Shown here one piece after another: positions 24,926 to 35,884 of a stretch of DNA of 64,000 bases. The translations under genes and the position numbers were made by a program. Origin of the DNA: Cristatella mucedo (Eukaryota; Bryozoa; Phylactolaemata; Cristatellidae); assembly GCA_009760855.2 (NCBI GenBank), contig WPIO01000010.1:1468501-1532500 (forward strand). The letters are read 5' to 3'. How positions within the stretch are numbered: position 1 is the stretch's first letter; every line of letters starts with the position of its first letter. A model generated the notes under the pieces. It searched no databases. It was given only the letters and a program-made list of their open reading frames with translations, and was not told the DNA's origin.

Positions 24926-25020
24926 GTTTTGCCCAAGTGGAAAGTACACATTGCGATACAGCGACTAGAAAACTCGTCCAATAAAAATACTAACAATTTT
25001 TACTATCCAGTAGCAGTTCC

Positions 25021-25130
25021 ACCACCCCGATCGTGGTATCGAATCCTGCTCCAGGCAATCCTTTAGAGCCCACTACAAGTGAGGATATTAGCTAGGAATA
25101 CTATCCTGCTGTTCTACATGTGTTATGCAA
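25021..25130 (+). mobile_element. SINE remnant (family B)
   Basis: Only the B-box region (ATCGTGGTATCGAATCCTGC) and part of the body are recognisable. Confidence 0.45.
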
Positions 25131-26941
25131 CGACATCTTCTCTCCTGCTGCCGACTGTGGCACATTATTTGTAGCCGTCCTGAGCTGCAACTTCCATGCT
25201 ACTCACTATCTCAGCTGCCCTACTGACTCAGCAAATGCTTCTCACGTTTTCTGGGTTGAATGAGATGAACTCTATTTGCTACCGAATGCATACTGATAGC
25301 CGCATAGGTGTTGATCGAGCTACTAAAAACTCTCCCGTGTCATGCCTTTTTAGCCTTTGCGGCTTTTTGGAGTTACAGGCGGAGATACATTATCTATGCA
25401 CAATGCGCTTTATTAAGGAGGCTGCATAATTAGCTATCATTTTCTTTCAATTTTAGCTACAACTAATATGTCTCTGATATGGGTACAGAGAGTATTGTTT
25501 TCTCTATTCCCCACCGTAGTTGGCAGAGAAGCGCGTGTCCAGGAGTATGTGCTGGTTGGTTCAACTGTTTGATTTGAACGACTTACATGCTTGAAAGAAA
25601 TTGAAGGTCAGCGCTTTAAACCCTGGCCTCTTTTGCATTTTAAAGTTTTTTCTTTTTACGGAATTGAATATATAAGCCTAGGCTCCCTATCATCAGAACA
25701 TTATACATTAATTAGCACTTAATCTAACTCAACTGCAGCTTAGTATACAGAAAGTTACCAGAAATAATAACTACCTGCAAATAGCTGAATGTGATTATAT
25801 TGGCGTTTATAGCAGAGTTTTTAAAGTCTTCTTTGCCTGATTGTTTTGTATGGAGATTTTCGGAAAGCAATTGTTTATTCGCGTTGTTTAAATGCATTCA
25901 GTGAAACTCCCGAAGTCCGAATGAAAGTATTTCATTGAGTCCTTCTGAGAGCCGTCTTTTTGTTTCAGACAGCAATCTTCTTTCAGTTTACTGTGCACGT
26001 ATGATTGGCTAAATTTGATGATTTCCGTAATTTATATGAACTTACAAAAATCAAGTGCTGATGGCTGAGAGACTTTCACTAATTATTGTTTCCTACAGTT
26101 TAGAAATACGACATTTAAGGGCTACTCTTCTGGCGGTCTATCGGTAGTTCAAGTGAGATTACCGTCCTTTAGGCACCACACATAGGGCTTTAATGCCTCG
26201 GCTTTAATTTTACATTGTAGTGCTTTATCTAATTCTCACATATTGTTTAAATGAATGCGTATGGCTGAAATTGCTATTCAAGTGCCAAGCCGTTGTAGGG
26301 ACTGATAAAATTAACAGTTTTATGGTGCCCTTTTGAGTACTGAATCTCTTTCAAGGCCTTTGAAATATGCTGGACTGAAATTTTTGTACTTGGTTAGCAG
26401 TAAATTGCACAATTTCAGCTAGCATGGTCATGTAAAGAGCAATACATTTGGACAGAGCATATAAATTTGAAGAAAATATGGGATTTTAGATTCTGAAAAT
26501 GCGTTCAAATCAGGGAATGTCCTAATGTCAGTCGTTAGTGCGTGAGACTAAACAACCTTAATAATATTAGGTCTTTATGACTGCCGTTTGCAATGAAAGA
26601 GAGCCCGATCTCAACGAAACTCCCCTCGACGTGAGCTTGTAGATTTTTAAATGCCATTTACAGAAGCTATTACGCTATTATATGCATAGATAGAAACCGA
26701 AATGCATCTCTAACAACAAAATTATTTGAAATAAAAACACCGTAAATGTTTCTACCACATTAATAAATAAATAAATAAAGTTGAAAACGTCAATAGCATC
26801 AAGCGAGTAGTCGTGAAACCTGTGCCTGGTAGAGCTGGTCAACACGGCAAGAGGCATGGGCCAGCTACTGGTCAGACCAATGACGTCATCTCAAAAGCGA
26901 ATGGCTTCTACATTGAACACTCTCAGTACTAAAATTTAGAG

Positions 26942-27128
26942 CAGTGCTTCTCAACCTTCCTAATGCCGCGACCCTTTAATACAGTTTCTCATGCTGTGGT
27001 GACCCCCAACCATAAAATCATTGGGTGCGAAATGTAGAAATGCGTGATTTTCCGATGTCTTAGGCGAACCCTGTGAAAGGGGTCGTTCGCCCTACAAAGG
27101 GTCGCGACCCACAGGTTGAGAACTGCTG
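26942..27128 (+). mobile_element. SPIN-type hAT MITE with perfect 8-bp target duplication
   Basis: 187 bp flanked on both sides by ATTTAGAG (26934-26941 and 27129-27136), an intact 8-bp duplication as made by hAT transposases. The ends are CAGTGCTTCTCAACCT and the complement of CAGCAGTTCTCAACCT. The subterminal sequences (CTTCCTAATGCCGCGACCC and GGGTCGCGACCCACAGG) match my recollection of the SPIN ('Space Invaders') family, known for horizontal transfer among vertebrates and some invertebrates. It is a non-autonomous deletion derivative with no transposase. Confidence 0.9.
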
Positions 27129-27185
27129 ATTTAGAGGGACTCCAGAGATTCTGATAGCAGCCAACTCGGCACGCGTAAACAGGTA

Positions 27186-27268
27186 AGCTGATTCAAAAGC
27201 TCTGGTTTATATAGAGGCAGAAGAGCCTTCGTGGCTATCGCCACCTCTTGCAAAGCCGGCGATCAAAT
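27186..27268 (-). mobile_element. SINE 3' fragment (family B)
   Basis: Minus-strand body and 3' end only. The tRNA-like head is missing. Confidence 0.6.
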
Positions 27269-28904
27269 TTTTAGAAGCTGTAAAATAACGATTGCCTTCC
27301 GAAAAATCAAAAGTCGCGCCCGGAAACCGCCACTGCACTTAACATGCAAGGGGAACGAGCCCCCCCCCTTCGTAGCCTCTCTAGCTGAGTCAAAAATATC
27401 CGCAGGATTTGGATCCGATGAAAGCCCGCAGCAGCAATGATTGTCCAATCAGCGAAAACGCTAGAAATCACCGTCCTGGAGCTGAGCGTATATTTGGCTT
27501 GGGAACGCTCCTGCCGGTTCGCGCTGTCCCGGGTCGAACTACTGCAGCGGTACACCCAGCTCGGTGACCCGTGCAGGGCAACGCATTGGCAGCTATCAAA
27601 GAGGGTAGCAGTGTCGGAATGCAAAGCCCCGGAATTCAAACGTCCAATGACCCCGTTGGCGCTGTGAAGCGTGAAAAACTCACTCGTCGTAATGCTGCCC
27701 TGCATGCCCCGTACCAGTTAAAGTCGGCGATAGGGGGCCGATGGGGTGAAAATGTCCGCCTCTATCGATTAAGCCAGTCAGCATTGTGACCGATACCGAG
27801 ATCCGATTGGCAGGCTTGTATGTAGGCTTAACCCTAGAGTGCTAAGCGACGGCTTGCTCTACTAGCTCAGTGGAAACGTACTCAGTCTTCCCTAACTATC
27901 AGCCTACGGGTCGATTGTGGATGCTGGTAATTTTTAATCGGTCCTTTAAGAACTATTTCACTGCCATTTTGCAAGCTAATTGAAAGAAGTGTTCGCCAAA
28001 TGCTAAGTGGGTACCCGTAAACGAGGCCAATGACTTGAGCACAACCTGGTACAGCTCGTCAGTGGTAAGCACTGGATCGGCATGGTTTCCATTCGTCACA
28101 TAAGGATAAAAGCTTGAGCACGGCACAATACCAGGAGATGATTGATTTTACATTGCTTAGACAGCTGAATCTGTCGAATGCTTAACAGAGAGTGTCTACT
28201 CATGAGTGCAATGCCATTGTATTCTTCTGTACGTTGTGTGCTTGCACCGTGGTGCCCTATTTTGCAAGAGTTTCGCGTATTTGGTACTTCGGGTCCCTTC
28301 ACAGGAGATTTTCACTGCTGCACTATTTAAGTATACCATTGCGCTGATACGTTCAAGAGTGAGGTATTTCTTCTGAATGTCTCCTGCTGCTATTATATCG
28401 CCTACGCTTATGACCCTTTATTGGTAATCACAATTTTACGAACTAAAACCTGTGTATTAAGAACGCTAGAGCCATGAAGATAAATGCACATATGCCCAAG
28501 TTTGCCCTTTTTATACATATTGGCAAAGTCCATAACCATGGTAACCACGTAGTGCTCGTATGTTGGAGCATCGGGATGTAACACAGCAAGAGTTGCTGAG
28601 TTTAAAGAACCGCTTGAGTACTTGAGGGCTTTCACAGGCACTGAGCATCCGCAGACCTGCAATTGGACCATTGACCTAGATAAACTGTGGTTCCAGCTGA
28701 CTGAGCGAGCCATTCACCCAAATCTCAAGTTCTAGGCAGGAATTTTTCAAATGGCTCCTCCAATCGCTTAAAATTGTTCGCAAATTAAGCTGCTTCAATA
28801 CGTCATGAATGAGCAATGATGCACTACTACATTAGAACAACTTTTCTGTCCCAATTGACCAAGTCAATCCTTAGGTATTGACTTGAAAAACAGAAAATAT
28901 TATA

Positions 28905-28990
28905 CATTTGTACATCCCCCCAGGGAAACTAAATCTCTCTTCAAGCGCTTCACATATGCCACGGAGCTCGGGAAAACGACCTGATAAATC
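28905..28990 (-). mobile_element. Possible SINE (family A) fragment
   Basis: Shares the order AACTAAATCTCTCTTCAAGCGCTTCACATATGCC with the LINE-tailed SINE at 61567-61705, but the head is decayed. Confidence 0.45.
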
Positions 28991-29429
28991 CTAAGTTATC
29001 AAATACATTCAACTTTAAGTCGATGGTAAAGGCAAGCACAGTAACCACCAGGGAAAATCAGCGTGGACTTGTACGCTAGCCCCTGCTGGCGTGCTGTCGC
29101 TTAGACTGTTTATCATACAGCATTTGAGTTGGCATTACATGACTGTTCTTGATTTGTTTGCAGTTTTCACATTATATGTTGCAAACATCTTATGGAGCAT
29201 GTGCAGGCAATTTCGTGACTAAAAACTTTGCAAAGCTGCTAGTAGGTATAGTGAGCACACGAAATGGCATATTACTCTAAATAGCTGCCAAAATGCTCAC
29301 ACTTTAGGCGAATGATCCACAGGCATAACCCAAACAGTGAATGTCAATGGGCTACTAGCAAGCTGAGCACAACCTATTTAAAGGAAGCCTTTTAACAGGG
29401 GCTATACGACTTGTGAATATCCATGAGTG

Positions 29430-29585
29430 TCAGCTTGAGGGTTCGAGCTCAACACGACCAAGGTCGTGGGTTCAAGTCTGGCATCAGGCAGTCCTATATG
29501 TCATGCCGTAAGTGGTTTGACAGCCACAAAGGCGGCTCATCTGCCACTATACTAATGAGACTGTTGAATCAGCTAGGCTTAACTT
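29430..29585 (+). mobile_element. tRNA-headed SINE (family B), diverged
   Basis: Plus-strand copy with GGTCGTGGGTTCAAGTC at the B box, the CAGCCACAAAGGC-like body and the TTGAATCAGCTAGGC 3' end. Confidence 0.7.
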
Positions 29586-30959
29586 GTATTCCCCCAGGAG
29601 CCGTCTCCCTTCGAACTAATAGTGAGGAGTAATAAAGAGGCTCTTTGAGGCAATCCCGCAAGCAAAGCCCTGACGAGAGCTCATGCAATTGCTATCGTCT
29701 ATAGAGGTTAGCTACTTTAACTGGCTACGTTTTATTTTGGTGCTAGTTTAGTGCACAGACTAGCGGAAACTGATGCACTGATGACGTCCGATTAAGTTGC
29801 CGGCCAATCGGCAAACTGTTTGGACAACTCAAAGTCTAGCGCTCTAGCTGGGCCAAATGTAAGCTTCGCTTGCTGGCTGATATACTAGTGCGTGGCAGCA
29901 ACACCGTCAGCTATGTAGAGGCTGCTATTAAGGGTCTTAGAAATGAAATTTTTAAGTGAGTGTCTGCTTTCATAAGCGGCCCGGTGTTTCACTATATTTT
30001 CGCCGGCATACTAACTTACTACGAAGCTACGATCACTGACCTTGACATTGACCTTGCAAATCGACGGTTTGCAGCGAGCTTGTCCAAAAAGTGTCTACTA
30101 TAAAAGGGGCATACCTGAGGGCACGACTGCCGAATGTGAAGCGCCTATTTTTTTCAAAATGTAGGCTGAGTGTAATAAGGACCGCCGTGGTGAGATCAGT
30201 AATAATGGCTGTAATGGTATGAGCGAGTATATTAAAAGGTCCGAATAGGGCTACTTTCAAGCGCCAGTGAGCTGTACTTTTGCATAGCCGTTTATTGACT
30301 GCAAAATGTCTTCAAAATTGGTACCAGAGAATGCATGTGCTTTCCAATGTTCCACATAGTCAAGCGAAGCCGGAATTTTTTCGCAGGCTGGTTCGCCACA
30401 CCCTCGCCGGGAGTTGCAATGCCACTCACGGAGCAAAACTTTCGATAGCGGGTTTGCACGACCACACCATGGGATAGACACTGTTCGAGGCCGATAGCGA
30501 ACGCTGGCGTGACACTGTCCATTTCACTTTTCTGACTTCAAAACATTCCGATAAGGATGCCGCTACATAATTCTAGCGGTTTTTTATATTTATCTCAATT
30601 TTTTGACGAAGAAGCACGGCAAAGTTCTTTGAAAATATGAACTTGCTGACCAAGATAGCCACATTTTATTTATCTGCAGCCTTCATTGCGTTAGAGATAC
30701 TTTTGGAAAACTACACCTCATCATATAAATGTCGTGAAAACGACAGCAACTCTACCTAGTCTGGCTCAGCCGGTATTTTGTGGAGATATAAAATCCGAGT
30801 ACCCCTTGTAACGAGCCCCAGCAATAAAGAGCACTGCCGGAAAGCCTAGAAGAGTAAATATCATTATATTTCCATAACGCCATAACCTAGCAATAAGTCC
30901 GAGTTTCGATGCAATAGCCTCTATTGCTTGTTGTCAAAGTGCATGCTACCAGTAACCAT

Positions 30960-31058
30960 TCGATTATGATTCCTTTGCATGAAATTTAAAGTGCCTAGAT
31001 AGAGATTAAGTTTCTCTGATGGTGCTATATAAATTTATTACTATTATTATTATCCTTA
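30960..31058 (+). mobile_element. LINE 3' tail fragment
   Basis: Ends with the GTGCCTAGATAGAGATTAAG hairpin region and (ATT)n as in the L2/CR1-like LINE. No coding part is present. Confidence 0.6.
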
Positions 31059-31142
31059 TCTGAGCACCTTGCTGCTGTGCCCGCCTTCAGGGCTACCAGC
31101 CTAAAGATGAAAGCAGAGGCGGAACAAGGATTTTTAATTGCG

Positions 31143-31210
31143 GGCACACACAACGACCCACAAGATTGACAGTTGCGACCCACATGGCACACACAACGAC
31201 CCACAAGATT
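31143..31210 (+). repeat. Perfect 25-bp direct repeat pair
   Basis: Identical 25-mers at 31143-31167 and 31186-31210, separated by 18 bases. Two copies only; likely a local duplication. Confidence 0.8.
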
Positions 31211-31844
31211 TTCGTATACGGAATAAGACGCGCAAGTAATTGTAATTACTGGTCACAATGGGAGCCTATTTCCCGCTCGAAATCGATAGTTTCTCGTCAA
31301 TTGAAAGTAAGAAATAATTTCGCCCTTAATGACGGTCGGGAAGGGTATAAGATTATGGGTGGCCCAAATTGCTAACACAATATTGGGGCGCCTGCCGATG
31401 GGCTCAGTCACTACTGGCACGAAGCGATTGCCTTAGATTAGCGGACGATCGAGTGACTAGGGCCACTTGTTGTTAATGCGATAACCATTTTATGGCCCTT
31501 TGTTGTGCAGTTCTGTCCGGGTCATTTGATGAGGATCGGATATATACGTATAGGGTCGAGGTAGGAGTTGGCGGGGGGGGAGTTCACTGTACAGTAGGCG
31601 AGAGCGTGCCCAATCAAGGGTGAGATTGCTATGGCGTGCAGGCCCGAGTGAGGGCGCAGTCAAAATACACTTTTGAGGTATTCATGGGAGTAAGGATTAG
31701 TGCCCAAGCTTTCCGTCGGATTCATTTCGCTGCGGCGTCTTTCGTGAGACTCGTATTAACCTTATCGGTTTACAGTCACCAATTTCATCTTACGGCTAGG
31801 GCGTGCATTTTCGCTCAGATACGCCAGCATCTTTTCTCTATCTA

Positions 31845-31848
31845 GCTC

Positions 31849-31888
<40 letters not shown>

Positions 31889-31934
31889 TATCTCTCTCCC
31901 TCTCTTTCCCTATCTCTCTCTCTCCCTCTCTCTA
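31845..31934 (+). repeat. (TC)n microsatellite
   Basis: About 90 bases of CT-rich dinucleotide repeat with TA and CC interruptions. Confidence 0.9.
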
Positions 31935-32108
31935 AACGACGTCTCTGTATAGCTGTTAGCACTAGCTCTTAGAGACTGTGTGCAGACCAGGTTCGTGGCC
32001 TCAAGCGAGCAAATCTGAAGAGCCTGCTAAAAGCGCTGTGAAAGCCACCAAGGCTTTCGCTTTAACGAGACGGCTTCAATTCAAGCGCTCCGTTAGTGTA
32101 CTTGCTGC

Positions 32109-32157
32109 TTCACCGTAGTGTGGCCAGATGTCGCTCATCTGGCCACACTACGGTGAA
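32109..32157. repeat. Perfect 22-bp palindrome with 5-base loop
   Basis: The arm 32109-32130 is perfectly complementary to 32136-32157, with loop TCGCT. Pairing stops abruptly at both ends. No target duplication is evident. Confidence 0.9.
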
Positions 32158-32679
32158 AAGCCAAGAGAAAATGAAGAAAGTCAGGCTACCAAGATAGCAA
32201 TGGCTCGCTTTCCTTTCACGAGATGCAGCCAAGCTTCAATGGGTAAACTTCATTCATTCGTGTAGCAAAAGGGCTCAAGAAAGACTACTGACCAGCTCTC
32301 ACGAGACTCGGCCGCTGGAGTTCGAGCTCCGCACCGAGCGGAGCTTCTTTGACCGCCCCTTGCAGCCTCGTAGACCCCTCTGGACACAGAGTCCGAGTGC
32401 ACGTGCAGCGAAGGGCATTCAGTTCATTCGATTTGTATGTCCAAACCCTACAACATACTACAGACTGACGCCACGACATCTCATCCCCTTACTTGATCGA
32501 CATTTAGCACAGCCGGATGCCTGCAGCGAGACCAGAGAGTGCCATAATAAAGCATGGAACGAGGTGGTGGATCGGTAACTATTTCTGCCGCCAATGTGCA
32601 CTGAAACGTCACATTCCAGATACATCACTGCCTCCTCAAGATCACACGCGTTGTTTTGGCTACAAACACGCACCAACAT

Positions 32680-32730
32680 TCAACCACGCACACACGCACA
32701 TACACACGGATGCAAGCACACACCGGCTCT
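32680..32730 (+). repeat. Degenerate (CA)n tract
   Basis: CACACGCACATACACACGG-type sequence. The Thr/His-rich frames crossing it are artefacts. Confidence 0.7.
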
Positions 32731-33702
32731 CATGACTTAAGTAGGCATGCACAAACAGACACAGGCCTGCGCAACGCAGACCAATACGCATGCGTGCAGG
32801 CACGTGTACTTGCCCATGCGCACTTATACCCAAACAGAAGTACCTACTTACACGTGCATATGCGCATTAATTTCAACGCATCCATACAGTCGCACACCGA
32901 GATCTCTGAGACTTGGACGAGTGAGGTCTCAGTGTGAGTGTCCCAGTCACATACTATCGAGGCTCAATCAGGAGCATTAGTGAAGCCTACATGCACTACG
33001 AAAAAGCTGTTGCCTCTGTCAGGTAGTAAGCGGAAGTTTGGAAACTCGGTATTCTTGCCTTCAGTTATGCTTTACCAATACACTTTTAAACAAGTTAAGC
33101 CCCCGTCTAATGAAACGGTGTTCATTTTCTATTTTTCCAGGTTTCCGTCTGCTGCCAGCCGATCTAAACCGGCAGCCAATAAGCGACGCGCTAAGCGACA
33201 GCAAGCGCTGCGTTCGTTTCCCGTTCATCGGTTCCCGCATAGACTTTACGTGAGCTCCTGCGACGTGCAAGTTCTTTGCCGATTATGCCTTGATTGAATA
33301 GTCACGTTTGCTATAGCATTCTCGACTGTAAGCGCAGTGGCGCATCCTGGCTGAACAGGGCCTTGAGCATCCATTCCAGAGTTTTGACGTTTCGGCAAAC
33401 CACGAAGTCGATCCCAAATAATTTGTTTTCTGCAAAACTTTGCTGACTGCCGGCTTAGGAGAGTGCTAGTGGTCGAATCCGAGCGTTTTTTTCGAGCACT
33501 TCCTCGAGCGAGGCAGCACAACGCACGACGAGCTCTGAGGTTTCTAGTGCGTGATCGTGCTACTCAGTGCGTGCGCCCGGGCCATCTGAAGAAGCTCGCG
33601 GCCGTCTCGCCGGAATCGTGCGCGCTTTGCGGACGACGCACCGGCGCACTCCGGAGGCTGTGTCGCGGCGCGCGCGAGGGCGCGCGAAACGCCATCCCGT
33701 AC

Positions 33703-34355
33703 CTTGCGGCGTGGTCTGTCGACTCAGTCGAGGCGGCGGCGACTTGCTCGTCGCCGCCGCCGCCGCCTCAACCGTTCTGGTCACGGCGTAGTTGGTGTAC
33801 GAGCCAAGTGCGCCGTCCGCCGTGGCGTAGCGCACCGTCGTCTGGCTGACGGTCGTCACTATCCTTCGTGGCGGGCTCGTCGGCGCCGCATCGCGCTCGC
33901 CCCGTTCGCCGCCGCCGCCACGCACCGCGATGCGGCGCACGACGAGCGAGTCGCGCGGCAGCGGCGGCGGCGAGCCGCCACCGCCGCCGGCGGGCGACTG
34001 TGCGAGTTCGCCGCTGCTTCCGGGCGCGAGTTCGCGAGGTCGCGACGGGGTTGCGAGTTCGCCGCTGCTTTCGCTCCGCCCGCTGTCGCTCGTCGTCGGC
34101 CCGGTGTCGGTCGTCGTCATCGTCGCTGACGCGTCCGTCTCGCTGCCCGACGTGTCGAACGTGCTGCCGAAGGAGGTGGCGCTGCTCGTGTAGCCGGCGC
34201 TCGACTCGCGCTCGTTCAGCCGCAGACCGCTCGTCGTCCTCGGCAGCGACCGCGCGGCGCGCGGCGACGGCTGCGGCGGCGGTGACTCACGTGCGGCGGC
34301 CGCAGCGACAGCCGTGGCGGCAACGGTGCTGGCTGCGGCGGCCTTCGGGGAGACT

Positions 34356-34424
<69 letters not shown>

Positions 34425-34525
34425 GCAGCAGCTCCACTTGCAGCCGCAGCCGCCGCCGGAAGCGAGACGGGAGGCTGGCTTCTGGACGCTTCGCTTTCCG
34501 TCCTCGGTTCGCGCGGCGAGTTCAT
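33703..34525 (-). CDS. Gene 1 first coding exon with poly-Gly tract and TTVRYATA/YTNY core
   Basis: The exon codes for 274 residues plus one base of a split codon. The start context GGCGGCATGAACTCGC matches gene 2. Residues ~35-57 are an uninterrupted poly-Gly run encoded by (GGC)n, flanked by Ala-rich segments. A Ser/Thr-rich stretch (AGYTSSATSFGSTFDTSGSE) follows. The conserved core near residues 225-260 reads VTTV, TTVRYATA, YTNY and VTRT, then a poly-Ala patch and PP..SRQTTPQ. Similarity to the gene 2 exon ends at CAAG|GTACGG, taken as the donor. The frame stays open to 33560 without conservation. The exon is upstream of and in phase with 23999-18673. Function unknown. Confidence 0.7.
34357..34423 (-). 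repeat. (CCG/GGC)n trinucleotide repeat coding for poly-Gly
   Basis: A nearly pure trinucleotide run of about 22 units inside the gene 1 first exon. It reads as poly-Gly on the coding strand and as poly-Pro or poly-Ala in other frames. The equivalent position in gene 2 lacks it, so it is a recent expansion. Confidence 0.9.
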
Positions 34526-34900
34526 GCCGCCGTTTTCGCTGGCGCCGCCGCCGCTCGCAGGTCGTCGTCCAGCAACCGGGTGCGAGGTGCGGGGCGCGTT
34601 GCTGCCGCAGTCGCTTTCGATTACAGCGGGCGGAGCGCGCGGCCGTCGTCTCGCGGCCGTCGTCGCTGCATCAGCCGCGGCGGCTAAGTGTCGCCTTCTC
34701 CTGCCTTCTCCTGCCTTCTCCTGTCTCCCGTCGCCGGCCGGCCGGCCGAACGTCTGGCAGTTCGACTTTCGAGCCGGCGACCGCTTTAGTGTCGGCTAAA
34801 ATCAGCCAGTCACCGTTAGCGCGGCGGCGCGAAACAGTCGCAGCGGCTCGGCGTGCAGCGCAGGCGGGGCGGCCCGCGGCGAGCCGGCCTTCGCGCAATA

Positions 34901-35880
34901 ATAGCGTACTTCATGTAGTTGCGATTCCATTTAACCATTTGTGCCGTTCGCGTAGGGCATTCTTATCTCGCGTCTTTGTTCGCCCTTTACCTTCGCCTTA
35001 GTACACGACTTCGTGGAAGTGTGGTAGCGTTGAACCTTCCTAAGATCTTTAAAGTTCTAGGCTTAACCAAACTGTAAAACACTTTTGGCTGTACTTCAGA
35101 GTCTGATTAGGGGCCTAAAATTTCAACGGTTTTTGGCCGAAAATGCAGGGCAGAGGCCGCCCAGCGCCTGCATGGGCCATTTTTACTTTCTCCCTGAAAA
35201 TGGGCCATTGCACGCATCCTTTAGTTCAAACACTTTCACATGTTCTATAGTCAAAGAAAAAATACTGAGGTCAGAGGTCATTATTCAAAGTTCATGAGCA
35301 ATAGAATTACGGAGAAGCCTGAACTATAAGCAAGAGCTTACACAAAATATCGGAATGAGGGGTGAAAATTCAACTTTGCGGGACTTGGCAAAAGTTCAAG
35401 ACCTCCCCTTTGAAATTCGATTGCAAATATTCTGCAGTCATTAAAAACTTGCAACATTGTATTCAGTTCTTATCTTTATTTAACTGGTCACTGTAATGTT
35501 AGGTTAACAATTACAGCCTTTGGAAGAATAAAAGGCCCAAACCAAAACGCGTCACCCGAAGTCTCTTTTGAGACTCGAAAAATATGAGTATTCATATTTT
35601 GAGATTCTGAAGCACCACCGACTCTTTTGAATTCTAAAAGAATAGCTTGTATAGAAATGCTTAAATATGGCAGTACTGTGAATCAGCTACACCCGTACAT
35701 TTCATTTGGAAACAGGCGCTGATCGTGCACGCTAACGTTATTGTTTAGCAACTTTTTCTAGTGCAAGAAAAATAAGTCATCTCCCCCTGTAGAGAAACTA
35801 TTTGTTAGCAAAACCTACTGCTTCTCTGAACATGTTTACCATTTACGACAAAAGAATTGCATTCTTCGGGCGAAATGTAG
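34901..35880. other. Upstream of gene 1, no gene seen
   Basis: Ordinary-composition sequence with no recognised gene or repeat. Confidence 0.5.
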
Positions 35881-35884
35881 AGTG

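Larger units (their letters stand above)
24000..33702 (-). other. Inferred intron of gene 1
   Basis: Bounded on the minus strand by GT at 33702-33701 (CAAG|GTACGG) and AG at 24001-24000, with a good pyrimidine tract at the 3' end. It holds SINE copies, a SPIN MITE, a LINE tail, a TC tract, a perfect palindrome and long stretches of unrecognised sequence (25.2-26.9, 27.3-28.9 and 29.6-30.9 kb). No other gene is supported inside it. Confidence 0.6.
33480..34900. promoter_or_regulatory. CpG-rich island over gene 1 first exon
   Basis: Very GC- and CpG-rich, flanked by ordinary sequence and centred on the exon 34525-33703, as for gene 2. Probably the promoter region. No core promoter element is identifiable by eye. 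Confidence 0.6.

Noticed and set aside
31143-31210. Start of a CRISPR or satellite array
   Set aside because: Only two copies of the 25-mer are present.
33139-33297. Possible acceptor TTTCTATTTTTCCAG on the plus strand with a downstream frame
   Set aside because: Good acceptor sequence, but no matching donor or homologous protein was found, and the frame is short and unremarkable.
33463-35001. Plus-strand frames rich in Arg or Pro, up to 377 codons
   Set aside because: Shadows of the gene 1 first exon and of the GGC repeat. None is conserved against the gene 2 exon.
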